A stretch of DNA of 64,000 nt from an uncultured Clostridium sp. (lineage in GTDB: Bacteria; Bacillota; Clostridia; TANB77; CAG-508), in NCBI GenBank assembly GCA_900553685.1, contig USEI01000002.1:62001-126000 (forward strand), given 5' to 3'. The position numbers and the translations under genes are program-made. Shown one piece after another: positions 44,352 through 54,266 of the stretch. The notes under the pieces were generated by a model that was not told the DNA's origin, made no database searches, and saw only the letters and a list, made by a program, of their open reading frames with translations. The stretch's first letter is position 1, and each line of letters opens with the position of its first letter.

Positions 44352-44423
44352 AATATTCCTCCTGCTCTTATATATCTATTTTACCATAAAAACATTCTAT
44401 TTCAATTAAATTAAGAAAATATT

Positions 44424-44467
44424 AAAAAAGAGATAGCAATTCTCTAATGAATTACTATCTCAAAAAA
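44424..44467 (-). terminator. Terminator after ddl
   Basis: GAGATAG-AATTC pairs with GAATT-CTATCTC around TCTAAT, with six T on the minus strand. Confidence 0.88.
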
Positions 44468-44498
44468 ATATCTTGATATTTTTTATTAAAGTATAAAT

Positions 44499-45755
44499 TT
44501 ATTTACTTACTACTTTATTTCCTTTTTGTCCTTTAACTCCTCCTTGCATAGCAAGTATATTTTGATCATAAGAAAAAGTTAATTTTTCTTTATCTCTAAA
44601 TCTTTTTATGGCTATATCAATAATTTCATCTAATTCTTTTTCAAATGGCTTTCCAGTTGCTTCCCACAAATAGTAAGATAAAGCTCCTGGAATTGTATTT
44701 ATTTCATTTACATATACTTTATCGGTTTCCGTATCTATTAAGAAATCTACTCTTGCAACACCACTACATCCCAAAGTTTTAAATACTTCTTTTGCTAAAT
44801 TTTTAATCTCTTCTGTTTTTTCTTTACTTATATCTGCTGGAATTTTCTTATTAGCAAAACCATTATTTTCTGTTTTTGCTCCTCCTGTTTTTGTACCATA
44901 TTTTACAGAAACACCCTTTCCACCAATAGTTCCACCTTTAGATTTTCCATCACCTATATATTTATCTGCATAACTTAAAATCTCATCTGAGAAAAATGGT
45001 TCTTCACACACAGAAGTTTCAGATTCAGTTAAGTTCCCTATTACAGAACAATTTATTTCTTTTAACTTCTCTACAGCTTTTTCAACTATAATTCTATCTG
45101 CAAATTCCATTGCAAATTCTATTGCCTCTTCTAGTTCATGTTTATTTTTTGCTTTTTTGATTCCAACACTAGAACCTAAATTTCCCGGTTTTACAATCAT
45201 TGGATAAGTTAATTTTTCATTAATTTCTTTTAATATTTTTTCCTCATCTTTTATGTATTCCATAGAATAGAAAGAAAAATAATCTACAACTGGTATTCCA
45301 GATTCTCTTAAAACTTTCTTTTGCAAAATTTTATCCATTCCTATACTTGATGCCATTATATCTGGTCCTACAAAAGGAATTCCAAGTAAATTAACAAATC
45401 CTGCAATAGTTCCATCTTCGCAATTTGTTCCATGAACTATTGGAAATGCAACATCTATGGTATTTAATACTCTTTTTCCAATTAATGGAGCTGGACATCT
45501 AACCACTTTTACTCCTTTTCCATCATTCACAACAGCTACTTTATAGCATCTTTTTAACAATACATCCATATCTCTAAAAGAATATAAATCTAATAAATCA
45601 TCTCCTGTATACATTACTCCATTTTTAGCAATATATATAGGAACAACTTCATATTTTTCTGGGTTTAAACTAGATATTGCTTGATTCATTGTGATTATTG
45701 AAATTTCATGCTCAACTGATTCTCCACCGAAAAAAACACCTACTTTTATTTTCAT
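44499..45755 (-). CDS. ddl: D-alanine--D-alanine ligase family protein
   Basis: A 418-aa ATP-grasp ligase that makes the D-Ala-D-Ala ends of peptidoglycan. Motifs: VFFGGESVEHEISI (residues 7-20), VHGTNCEDGTIAG (about 107), PMIVKPGNLGSSVG (ATP site), EINCSVIGN and YVNEINTIPGALSYYLW (metal Glu-Asn). It is longer than typical Ddl (about 310-370). There is a Gly/Lys-rich insertion near 275-305 (GKSKGGTIGGKG...) and a C-terminal extension of about 30 residues. The insertion region is the omega-loop neighbourhood, so D-Ala versus D-Ser or D-Lac choice is not certain. It is followed by a terminator; the MurF-like gene lies just upstream, as expected for the pathway. Confidence 0.92.
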   Translation of the reverse strand: MKIKVGVFFGGESVEHEISIITMNQAISSLNPEKYEVVPIYIAKNGVMYTGDDLLDLYSFRDMDVLLKRCYKVAVVNDGKGVKVVRCPAPLIGKRVLNTIDVAFPIVHGTNCEDGTIAGFVNLLGIPFVGPDIMASSIGMDKILQKKVLRESGIPVVDYFSFYSMEYIKDEEKILKEINEKLTYPMIVKPGNLGSSVGIKKAKNKHELEEAIEFAMEFADRIIVEKAVEKLKEINCSVIGNLTESETSVCEEPFFSDEILSYADKYIGDGKSKGGTIGGKGVSVKYGTKTGGAKTENNGFANKKIPADISKEKTEEIKNLAKEVFKTLGCSGVARVDFLIDTETDKVYVNEINTIPGALSYYLWEATGKPFEKELDEIIDIAIKRFRDKEKLTFSYDQNILAMQGGVKGQKGNKVVSK

Positions 45756-45819
45756 TATTATCTAATCCCTCATTTTATAAATTTAGGTTTTTTAGGATAC
45801 CTATAAACCATATTAAATT

Positions 45820-47394
45820 TTATAAATAATTATCTGGTAAATCATTTTCTAATAATACAACACTATCTGATGTTAATATAGAATTCATTTTACTTAAAGC
45901 TTCTTGAAGATTTTGAGCTATAAATACTTGTGATTCAGGATAATCTTTTTCTCTTATTCCATTAAATATTGGAACTGTTTGATTTGCTCCAACTAATATT
46001 ATAAAATCACTACTTTCTGCTGCTTTTCTTCCTAACTCTTGATTTATTTCTATTGATTTATCTCCAAGTTCTACAATTCCTGGAGTAATTAAAATTCTCT
46101 TTCTATTTTCAAATGCTTTTAATACTTCTAATGCCATAGTTGCTCCTCTAATATTAGAATTATAAGCATCATCAATAATTATACTTCCATTAGGATTTTG
46201 TTTAAGCTCTAATCTATGTGGTACAGGTCGGATATATTTTGCACCTACTTTTATTTCTTCTGGTGTAAGTCCTAATTTATCTGCAATAGCAACCGCACCA
46301 ACAATATTTAAAATATTTAATTTTCCAAGTAATCTTGTTTTTATTCTGATACTTTCTTTTTCAGGTATTACTACATCAAATGATGATCCTCTTTCTGTTA
46401 TATTAATATTTTCAGCATAGTAATCTGCAGAATTTGAAAGTCCGAATTTTACCATATTTTTAGTAATCTTCGAATTTCTAATATTTTCATCTTCCCAATT
46501 TACAAAAGCTATTCCATCATCTTCTGGAAGACTATCTATTAATTCTAATTTAGTTTTTTTAACATTGTCTAAACTCTTGAAAGTGTCTAGATGTTGTGGC
46601 CCAATTGCAGTTAAAATTCCATAGTTTGGATTTACAATATCTGTTATTTCTTTTATGTCACCAACATATTTTGCACCCATCTCACATATAAATAATTGAT
46701 GCATTGGTGTAAGTTTTTCGTTAATTGTTCTTACTACCCCCATTGTAGTATTATAACTTTCTGGTGTCATAAGTGTATTATATTTTTGAGAAAGTATTGT
46801 ATTTACTACATATTTTGTACTTGTTTTTCCATAACTTCCTGTTATTCCAATTACCTTTAATCCTGGAATTTCCTTTAATTTATTTTTAGCTTTTTTACAA
46901 AAACCTCTTCTTATACTTTTTTCTATTGGTTTATTTATTAAACTAACTACATACACTAAAATATAAGAAAACATTGCAAAAATATTTATAATGCTAAGTA
47001 TTAATTTATAATTAAAAATATTAGCACAAACAACAGCAATTACAAATAATATTAAATAAGTTGTATATACTCTTTTTATTCTGGCTGTAACTACAAAAGC
47101 TTTCTTTTCTTTAGCTCTTTTAGTAGTAAATATTAAGTATAATAACCCCAAAATTTCCACTAAAAATCCTGTATTTATTGATACTGGTGTATTCATTGCA
47201 AATAATATAATTGGTAATAAAAGTATAATTATTGTTTTAATATTAAGTACTTTTTTTACATATCTTTTCATCCATACAACATATCTATCGAGATAATAAT
47301 TTTCTAATTGTAAAATATGTAAGCCATGTCTTGCGATTTTATAAACGTACAGTAATATTAAAAATAAACTAAAATTTAATAATACTTTTTCCAT
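45820..47394 (-). CDS. murF: MurF-like Mur ligase with N-terminal membrane domain
   Basis: A 524-aa protein. The first about 170 residues carry four to five membrane helices, absent from standard MurF. Then comes a complete Mur ligase: GSYGKTSTK (ATP loop, about 193), ICEMGAKYVGDI, GPQHLDTF, the domain-3 IDDAYNSN and EKxL region (ENRKRILITPGIVELG). MurF adds D-Ala-D-Ala to UDP-MurNAc-tripeptide; its dipeptide is made by Ddl, encoded immediately downstream in the same direction. The ATG at 47394 has GAGGGG 8 bases upstream. Membrane-tethered MurF homologues are known in Clostridia, but a paralogous role cannot be excluded. Confidence 0.85.
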   Translation of the reverse strand: MEKVLLNFSLFLILLYVYKIARHGLHILQLENYYLDRYVVWMKRYVKKVLNIKTIIILLLPIILFAMNTPVSINTGFLVEILGLLYLIFTTKRAKEKKAFVVTARIKRVYTTYLILFVIAVVCANIFNYKLILSIINIFAMFSYILVYVVSLINKPIEKSIRRGFCKKAKNKLKEIPGLKVIGITGSYGKTSTKYVVNTILSQKYNTLMTPESYNTTMGVVRTINEKLTPMHQLFICEMGAKYVGDIKEITDIVNPNYGILTAIGPQHLDTFKSLDNVKKTKLELIDSLPEDDGIAFVNWEDENIRNSKITKNMVKFGLSNSADYYAENINITERGSSFDVVIPEKESIRIKTRLLGKLNILNIVGAVAIADKLGLTPEEIKVGAKYIRPVPHRLELKQNPNGSIIIDDAYNSNIRGATMALEVLKAFENRKRILITPGIVELGDKSIEINQELGRKAAESSDFIILVGANQTVPIFNGIREKDYPESQVFIAQNLQEALSKMNSILTSDSVVLLENDLPDNYL

Positions 47395-47407
47395 TATCAT
47401 TTCCCCT

Positions 47408-48175
47408 CTATTTATCATTTTTCAAAAATTCATTAACAACAGTATTAAAGTTATTTAAATTTTCCAAATAAGAAAAATGTGATGATCCTGCATATTCTAT
47501 TAAACCACTATCAGGAATCAACTTTTCCATTTTTTTAGCATCGCTTATTGGTGTAGCTGTATCTAAACTACCCCAAAATATTAATGTTGGAACACTAATC
47601 TTTGGCAATAAATAGCTTAAGTCTTCATTTACAATTAATTTCATTGTTTCTTTTAAAACATTCGCAGAAGCTTTATAATCACTTGAACCAACATTGCTAC
47701 GCAATTTTTCTTTAAAAGCTTTTATTCTCTTTGTATTTGGCAACAAATTTAAAATAAATTTGCCTGTTTTATAAAAAGCAATTTTAATATAATATCCCAA
47801 ACTTCTTTTGGGCTTTATTCCTGCACTATCAATTAAAATTACTTTTTTAGCTTTTACCAAACCTCTACCAACTGCATTAATAATAATTCTTCCACCATTT
47901 GAATGTCCGATTAAAATAGGATTTTCTATTTTTAATTCATCAACAAACTTTTTTAAAAAATCGCCAAAATCATCTGTTTTTAATGGATGTTCTGGCAAAT
48001 CACTTTTTCCAAATCCTACAACATCTACTAAATAAACTTTAAAATTCTGGCTTAAGTTATTCGCAACTGGTCTCATAGTTTCTAGAGTTGCGAGCCATCC
48101 ATGTAATAAAATTACTGGATTCCCTTTTCCTAAAACTTCATAGTTTATGTTCCAGTCATTTATTTTAACCTGCAA
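47408..48175 (-). CDS. Alpha/beta-hydrolase
   Basis: A 255-aa alpha/beta-hydrolase fold enzyme. HGWLA is the oxyanion strand, GHSNGG carries the nucleophile Ser (about residue 93), FWGSLDTATP the acid and SSHFSYLEN the His. A cap domain (about 125-185) is helical and basic. Substrate unknown. The start lies next to the MurF-like ribosome site, so ddl, murF-like and this gene are probably one operon with this gene first. Ribosome site GGAGGGG. Confidence 0.87.
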   Translation of the reverse strand: MQVKINDWNINYEVLGKGNPVILLHGWLATLETMRPVANNLSQNFKVYLVDVVGFGKSDLPEHPLKTDDFGDFLKKFVDELKIENPILIGHSNGGRIIINAVGRGLVKAKKVILIDSAGIKPKRSLGYYIKIAFYKTGKFILNLLPNTKRIKAFKEKLRSNVGSSDYKASANVLKETMKLIVNEDLSYLLPKISVPTLIFWGSLDTATPISDAKKMEKLIPDSGLIEYAGSSHFSYLENLNNFNTVVNEFLKNDK

Positions 48176-48343
48176 GTTTTCCCCTCCTGTATGTAATCCA
48201 CAAAAAGTTAACTTTCTGTGGAAAATTTCTTACTATAATTTATTCAAATTAACAGTTTTTGTTACTCGCTATTATATTATAACAATATTGTTACAATTTC
48301 AATCTTTTTTATTGAAATCTTTCTTTTTTTAATTTTATTTTTT

Positions 48344-49696
48344 CTACACAGTTAGTGTTCCTCCTGGAGTATCAAGTATTATAAGCACATTCTCTTCTTT
48401 TCCTGTTTCAGCATTTATATAAACTAAAAACTCTCTATCTTCTACTTTTCCTTTAAACTCATAGCAGGTTAATTCGGTCTTCCATTCTGTTGGTATAATA
48501 GCCATATTTTCAGACACTATTTCCAATCTTGAATTTATTTTACTTTTTGCTTCTTCTAGTGAAATTTTAGGTTCTTTAAATTCTCTTTCTTTATGTGAAT
48601 TTAAATATCCAGTTGTTTCTATCCCAAGTATTTCACCATTATCTAATGCAAGTTTTACTTTTATTAGATCTGGATACACTATCACACCATTATCATTATA
48701 AGCATAATTAATTGTTACTACATTTCCTTCTTTTACAAAATAAGTTTCTTTCATATTTTTGAACCCTTTATCTGAAAGATAACTTTTTCCTATTTCATTT
48801 GCCTCTTGTTCAGAAATTTTTTCTTCTAAAACTTCTCTGTCTAAGGAAGATTGAACAATATGCCCACCTTTTTTAGATATCATAACACTATATTTTTCTT
48901 CTTTATCTTTTAATTTTACTGAAAAGTCATATGAAGGTATATCAGCATCTTTTAGAAAACTATTTGTTTCTATATTTTCTATATTATTTTCTCCAAAAAA
49001 TTCCTTTACTTTATTTTTTGCTGTTTCTTCGTCTATATCATCTCCTGTTAATCCTATTTTTTCCGCCTTGTTAACATGATCAGAATATGCTCCATCATAA
49101 ATTAATCCTTGATATTCATTTAAATTATCATCTATATTTGTAAAAACATTTACATTATCTACAGCTTGTGCAAACTCAAGATTATTGCCTGTCGTTATAA
49201 TATCCCAATTTATTTCACCATTATATAAATCATCTGATAATTGATTTAAAGTATTCTGCAGGTCAAGACTATAATGATATAATTCCTTTAAATTATTAAA
49301 ATCTTCATCATTTAAAGATTCTCCTTCGATATTCTTTCTAGATAAAGTATAAGAATAATCACTAACTTGATTTAAAAATTTAGCTGTTTGAGAAAGTCCG
49401 TCATTTTCTAAGGGTATTCTTGCTAGATATACCATCGCCAAATTCGAATCTCTCCAAATTTGAGTTAATGTTTGTGCTGCATGTTCAGGTGTATTAGATA
49501 CCATAGACTTTGCCAAATATCCCTCTACACTATTCACATAATCTACTAAATTGCTAAAAGCTTCTGTATAGTTATTATTATTTGCATTATTATATTTTTC
49601 TCTCAAAGTAAATGCGTAATATCCTGTTATAAAGCAAAAAATAAGTAATAAAATAATAGCACCAATTAAAAATTTATTTTTCTGATTCTCTTCCAT
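48344..49696 (-). CDS. ypeB: Spore germination protein YpeB
   Basis: A 450-aa membrane-anchored protein. One N-terminal helix (about 10-28) precedes a helical domain (NNNNYTEAFSNLVDYVNSVEGYLAKSM) with the YpeB pattern, then two to three PepSY-like beta units (EAKNKVKEFFG, EANEIGKSYLSDKGF, LEEAKSKINSRLE). YpeB sits in the inner forespore membrane and stabilises the cortex-lytic enzyme SleB. SleB is not next to it here. Length is as in Bacillus and Clostridium. Supports spore formation. Confidence 0.9.
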   Translation of the reverse strand: MEENQKNKFLIGAIILLLIFCFITGYYAFTLREKYNNANNNNYTEAFSNLVDYVNSVEGYLAKSMVSNTPEHAAQTLTQIWRDSNLAMVYLARIPLENDGLSQTAKFLNQVSDYSYTLSRKNIEGESLNDEDFNNLKELYHYSLDLQNTLNQLSDDLYNGEINWDIITTGNNLEFAQAVDNVNVFTNIDDNLNEYQGLIYDGAYSDHVNKAEKIGLTGDDIDEETAKNKVKEFFGENNIENIETNSFLKDADIPSYDFSVKLKDKEEKYSVMISKKGGHIVQSSLDREVLEEKISEQEANEIGKSYLSDKGFKNMKETYFVKEGNVVTINYAYNDNGVIVYPDLIKVKLALDNGEILGIETTGYLNSHKEREFKEPKISLEEAKSKINSRLEIVSENMAIIPTEWKTELTCYEFKGKVEDREFLVYINAETGKEENVLIILDTPGGTLTV

Positions 49697-49849
49697 AAAA
49701 CACTCCTTCTGATTTTTTCTTATCTTTTCCTTTTTTAGAAAATTTATACTCTAATATAAATATTAATTTTATATTAATACAATTTTCCACATTGTATTTT
49801 ACTTTGAAAAATGGTATAATTTTAATCGAAAATTGAAAGGAATAAAAAA

Positions 49850-51400
49850 ATGAAAAAAATACTTGTATTTTATGGTTCTTATGGTGGTGGGCATTTATCT
49901 GCTGCTAAATCAATTAGTTCCTATTTAACAGACAATTATAAAAATGATGTTGAAGTAAAATTAGTTGATTGTATAGAATATATAAATAAATATATTAATA
50001 AAGTTTCAACAGAAGCTTATAAAGAGCTGGCTAAAAAAGCTCCTTGGGCATGGAAACATGTTTATAAAAACTCACAAAATGGACCTCTTTCTCATATTAG
50101 TAATACTACAAATAGATTAATGTCATATAAATTAAATCTGCTACTACAAGAATTTAAACCAGATTTAATTGTTTCAACACATCCTTTTGCAACTCAGATG
50201 TGTGCAATCCTAAAAAAAAGAGAAAAAATTGATTGTAAACTTGCTACTGTATTAACAGATTATCATATTCACGCTCAATGGCTTGTATTATACAAATATG
50301 TAGATTATTTCTTTGTTTCTAATGAACAAATGAAAACAGACATGATAGCAGAAGGTGTTCATGATGAAAAAATATTTGTAACTGGTATCCCAGTTTCGGA
50401 AAGATTTTTAGAGTTTTTTGATAAAAAAGAAATTCATAAGGAATTTGGATTAAATCCTGACAGACCAACTGTTCTATTTTTTGCTGGCGGAGAATTTGGT
50501 CTTGGTAGAGATACTACTTATATGGTTCTAAAAGCATTAATCAGAATGTTTAAAGAATTACAAATAGTTGCTATTTCTGGAAAAAATAAAAAAATGAATA
50601 AAAAATTTAAAGATTTAGTAGAATTTACTAAATCTGAAGATAGAGTTAAAATTTTAGAATTTACCAATAAAGTTCCTGAACTTATGAGCATTTCTATTGG
50701 AGTTATAACTAAACCAGGAGGTCTTACTGTTACAGAATGTTTAGTATCTCATCTTCCTATTGTTATTATAAATCCAATACCTGGCCAAGAAGAGGAAAAT
50801 GCTGACTTTTTAGTAAATAATAATGTTGCAATTTGGATAAAAAAAGGTGATAGTATAGCAAGAACTTTAAAAAATCTTTCAAGAGATATTAAAAAATTAC
50901 AACTAATGAAAGAAAACACCATAAAACTTGCAAAACCAAATGCAACATCAAGTATTTGTGAAATTTTAGTAAATGAATTTGAAGATGTAACAAAAGTACC
51001 TAATAAAATTATATTAAGTGTTTTAATAAAATGCAAAGATAAATATTTATTTATTAAACAAGATAAAATTGATGGAGCTTATATTGGTACACTTCATTTT
51101 CCTGGCGGAAAACTTCAAAATGATGAAACTTTAGAACAAGCTATAAAAAGAGAAACTTTAGAAGAGACTCAAATTAATTTAAAAACAGTTACACCATTTG
51201 ACTTTGATAGTGATATTACAATGTATAATGGAAGGCTTACTCAACTAATATTTTTAAGATATACAGCAGAAGTAACTTCTTTTGATTCTACACCTGGTTC
51301 TGATGCAAAAGAAATACTTTGGCTTTCTAAAGACGAAATTAAGAATTATAAACATAATGAACCTTCAATTAGATTCTTAAAAAAATTAAATTTATTATAA
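49850..51400 (+). CDS. Fusion: MurG/UgtP-like glycosyltransferase and NUDIX hydrolase
   Basis: A 516-aa two-domain protein. Residues 1-380 match processive diacylglycerol glucosyltransferases (MGDG-synthase family): YGSYGGGHLSAAK (residues 9-21), STHPFATQM, VLTDYHIH, FVTGIPVS, FFAGGEFGLG and KPGGLTVTECL with the donor-binding PGQEEENADFL. Residues 385-516 are a NUDIX domain: GGKLQNDETLEQAIKRETLE then ETQI. The box is complete except that the last Gly is Gln. The first half should make glycolipid from a UDP-sugar. The role of the second half (for example removing a nucleotide by-product or sensing) is unknown. I know of no standard member with this fusion. One continuous frame, plus strand, AAAGGA site. 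Confidence 0.87.
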   Translation: MKKILVFYGSYGGGHLSAAKSISSYLTDNYKNDVEVKLVDCIEYINKYINKVSTEAYKELAKKAPWAWKHVYKNSQNGPLSHISNTTNRLMSYKLNLLLQEFKPDLIVSTHPFATQMCAILKKREKIDCKLATVLTDYHIHAQWLVLYKYVDYFFVSNEQMKTDMIAEGVHDEKIFVTGIPVSERFLEFFDKKEIHKEFGLNPDRPTVLFFAGGEFGLGRDTTYMVLKALIRMFKELQIVAISGKNKKMNKKFKDLVEFTKSEDRVKILEFTNKVPELMSISIGVITKPGGLTVTECLVSHLPIVIINPIPGQEEENADFLVNNNVAIWIKKGDSIARTLKNLSRDIKKLQLMKENTIKLAKPNATSSICEILVNEFEDVTKVPNKIILSVLIKCKDKYLFIKQDKIDGAYIGTLHFPGGKLQNDETLEQAIKRETLEETQINLKTVTPFDFDSDITMYNGRLTQLIFLRYTAEVTSFDSTPGSDAKEILWLSKDEIKNYKHNEPSIRFLKKLNLL

Positions 51401-51401
51401 G

Positions 51402-51476
51402 AAAATAGCAGAGTACAATATAAACTTAATCAAAAGTGTCTAGCTTCTGAATTAAGTTTAATACTCTGCTATTTTT
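51402..51476 (+). terminator. Long hairpin terminator after the fusion gene
   Basis: AAAATAGCAGAGTA pairs with TACTCTGCTATTTT and TAAACTTAAT with ATTAAGTTTA, followed by a T-run. It also faces spoIIE, so it may serve both convergent genes. Confidence 0.9.
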
Positions 51477-51505
51477 ATTTTAATAGTATATTAATAAAAA
51501 TATAT

Positions 51506-53920
51506 TTATTTCTTCTTTACTATTTTACTAACAATAACTGTCATATCATCTTGGGCAATTCCAAAACTATTATCAACAGCTTCTGCTAATATTAAATCAG
51601 CCAATTTTTGAACATTATTTGTAGAAACATTTTTCAAAAAATCTTCTATCCATTCTCTTTTTGTATCATCTTTTGCTTCTAAAACACCATCACTACACAT
51701 TATTATTATATCTCCATCAATGATATCAATAGTGTTTGATTGAAGTTCTATATTATTTACTATTCCTACTGGCATACTTGTAGAATCTATTTTTCTTATA
51801 TTTTTTTTGTTTTTTATGTAAGTACTACAAGCACCGTTTTTTAATAGTTCTACTTTTCCTACATACAAATCCAAGATTGATATATCTAAACTTGAATATA
51901 TCTCTGAGTTTCCAGCTAAATTTAATCTTGAATTAATCATTTTTATGGATTCATCCTTATTAAATCCTGCTGATAACATTTGTTTTACAAGCCTCAAAGC
52001 TATTTTACTGCATTCTCTTGCTTTTTCTCCACTACCCATGCCATCTGCTATTGCTAATAAATATTTTCCATCTGCAAGTTTAATTTGTAAGCTACAATCT
52101 CCAGAAATTTCACTTCCATCTTTTGTAATTTTTGCACTTCCAACTTGTAATACAAATTTATCTTCACTAGAATATATTTGGTAGTATTCTTTTTTCTCAT
52201 CATTTTTTCTTTCTCTTTGAAAAACAATTCTTGTTCCTAAACTCTTAGAAATTATATCTGCTATATTTACTATAACTTCTTTCTCTTTAAGTCTTTCATC
52301 ATAATAATCTAATTTAAGTTCTACTATAAATTTTTCATTTTTTAACTTTTTAATTCTTACATTATTAATTTTTATTTTTTTACTTTTTAGTAAAAGTCCA
52401 AGTTCTTTTTCTTTATTTTCATATATATTTTCTTTTTTTACCTTTATTTCTTCTGCACATTTATCTATAACTTTAGTTACATTTTTTAAATTTTGGCTAA
52501 TTGTTGCCATATTATTTTTTCGTTCCTGTTTTTTAGCTTTATTGATTTCAAATATTTTTAAAGTTCTGTTTGCAATTTTCACTATCTCTTGTAAATCATT
52601 TTTTATATTTTCATCTTTCATAATCACATAATTATTATGTTCTTTTAATATATTAATTAAATCATTATCTAATAAAATTTCTTTTTCTTTTAATGTAGTA
52701 CAAATATCTTTTGCAATTCCATTTTCCTCATTAGAAATTTCATCATAAAAAATATTATTTTTTACTTCTTCTAAATTATCTAAAAAATCTTGTACAAAAC
52801 TTTCTTGTTCTACAGCATTTTCTTTATCTACGTTAGAAAAAAGTTCGTTAAACATATCTGAAATAGTTTTTAACTTTTCTGAAACTTCATCATTGCTTTC
52901 TTCTAACCTATTATCACCTGTATTTGAAATTAATTTATTTTTTCCAATTAGATCTTCAAGTTCAAGTTTTATTTTATTTGGAACTAATAGAAGTCCTATT
53001 GAAGCAATAAATATTTCTCTGAAGTATATTATCATTGTTGATGCTCCCCTTACAAAATATGTAAGTATAGCATTTCCTAGTATAAATCCTAAAATAACTC
53101 CTATTTTTCCAAATCTATTTAATAATCCTGATAAAATTCCTGATATAGCAAACATAGAAATTTGGACTAAGCTTGTCCCGTCTACAAAACTAATTGCAAG
53201 ACCTATTGAAATTCCTGAAACAGCTCCTGTAACCATTCCATTCTTCCAACCAAGCACCATAATCATAAATATTATGATTATATTACTTAAATTTAAAGAA
53301 AATATATTAATATCTTTTAATGAAAGACTTGCAAGAGAAATAATTAATATTCCAGCAATTAACTCTTCCATTGTAAAAGCTTTTTTTATATTAAAATCTT
53401 TAATAAATGCTAGTCCATTTACAAACAATTTGTAAAAAACATACACTATTGAAGAAGAAATTATACTCATAAATACATCATAAAGCAAAAATATACCTGT
53501 AAAACATTTAATGATTGAAACAATCATGCATGCAGCAAATAATTTGCCACCTGTTTTTACAACTTCGTTTCTTTCCTCAACAGCTACTTTAGCTTTAAAA
53601 AATAATACTAAAATGAAATATATAATAGAAGTTACAATGAAATTGCTTACAGCTGATTTTTGCATACTAATTGCTGTACCTATAAGTGCCATAAGAAAAA
53701 CACCAATAATTGGTACTGTCTCACCAACACAAGCTGCAACCATTGCTAAGCCAAAAGGCATAATTTGATTTTTTATTGTTAATGTAGATAACAATAAAGT
53801 TAAAATATATATAATTACATTTTGATACTTAAAAATTTCTTTTAATCTATATTTTATATCATTTGTTTTATTATTAATACTTTCTTGTTCTGAACCCATA
53901 TCTGCAATATTTTGAAACAT
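51506..53920 (-). CDS. spoIIE: Stage II sporulation protein E (PP2C phosphatase)
   Basis: An 804-aa sporulation phosphatase. Residues about 35-330 hold around ten membrane helices, and a coiled-coil middle follows. The C-terminal PP2C domain (about 590-800) has IADGMGSGEKARECS, LDISILDLY, VKLLKNGACST-like and IIMCSDGVLEA motifs with the metal Asp residues. SpoIIE dephosphorylates SpoIIAA and so frees sigma-F in the forespore after polar division. Length and layout are as in Bacillus and Clostridium. AGGTGG precedes the ATG. A Spo0A-box-like TGTCGAG lies 60 bases upstream. Confidence 0.95.
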   Translation of the reverse strand: MFQNIADMGSEQESINNKTNDIKYRLKEIFKYQNVIIYILTLLLSTLTIKNQIMPFGLAMVAACVGETVPIIGVFLMALIGTAISMQKSAVSNFIVTSIIYFILVLFFKAKVAVEERNEVVKTGGKLFAACMIVSIIKCFTGIFLLYDVFMSIISSSIVYVFYKLFVNGLAFIKDFNIKKAFTMEELIAGILIISLASLSLKDINIFSLNLSNIIIIFMIMVLGWKNGMVTGAVSGISIGLAISFVDGTSLVQISMFAISGILSGLLNRFGKIGVILGFILGNAILTYFVRGASTMIIYFREIFIASIGLLLVPNKIKLELEDLIGKNKLISNTGDNRLEESNDEVSEKLKTISDMFNELFSNVDKENAVEQESFVQDFLDNLEEVKNNIFYDEISNEENGIAKDICTTLKEKEILLDNDLINILKEHNNYVIMKDENIKNDLQEIVKIANRTLKIFEINKAKKQERKNNMATISQNLKNVTKVIDKCAEEIKVKKENIYENKEKELGLLLKSKKIKINNVRIKKLKNEKFIVELKLDYYDERLKEKEVIVNIADIISKSLGTRIVFQRERKNDEKKEYYQIYSSEDKFVLQVGSAKITKDGSEISGDCSLQIKLADGKYLLAIADGMGSGEKARECSKIALRLVKQMLSAGFNKDESIKMINSRLNLAGNSEIYSSLDISILDLYVGKVELLKNGACSTYIKNKKNIRKIDSTSMPVGIVNNIELQSNTIDIIDGDIIIMCSDGVLEAKDDTKREWIEDFLKNVSTNNVQKLADLILAEAVDNSFGIAQDDMTVIVSKIVKKK

Positions 53921-53979
53921 CCTTAACCACCTCTCACTTTTAATATATATTTATTTAATCATAATTAAAAAAAAGATTT

Positions 53980-53986
53980 TGTCGAG
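53980..53986 (+). promoter_or_regulatory. Possible Spo0A box upstream of spoIIE
   Basis: TGTCGAG matches six of seven bases of the 0A box TGTCGAA, 60 bases before the spoIIE start. spoIIE is a known Spo0A target in Bacillus. Short motif, so weak alone. Confidence 0.35.
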
Positions 53987-54087
53987 ATTAAATCTATATA
54001 TAATAAAAGTTTTTTACAATTTGTGATAATTTGTATTTATTTTATTACATTTAGTCTAAAAAGACAAGTATTAATAGCAAAATTGAC

Positions 54088-54120
54088 AAAAAAAGATGAA
54101 GCCCAAAGCTTCATCTTTTT
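54088..54120 (-). terminator. Terminator downstream of the giant adhesin gene
   Basis: AAAAAGATGAAGC pairs perfectly with GCTTCATCTTTTT around CCAAA, with a T-run on the minus strand. It separates the surface-protein operon from spoIIE. No gene is seen in 53921-54266. Confidence 0.92.
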
Positions 54121-54266
54121 ATTTATACTAAAGTTCTTTAAATTTACTATGTGTCTTTATATAGTCTATTTTATATTTTATAACTTTCATATATTTTATC
54201 TTTATCTTTTTGTTTTCTATCTGTTTTTATATAAGTTATTTTTTAGACTACTCTATCACTCTAATT

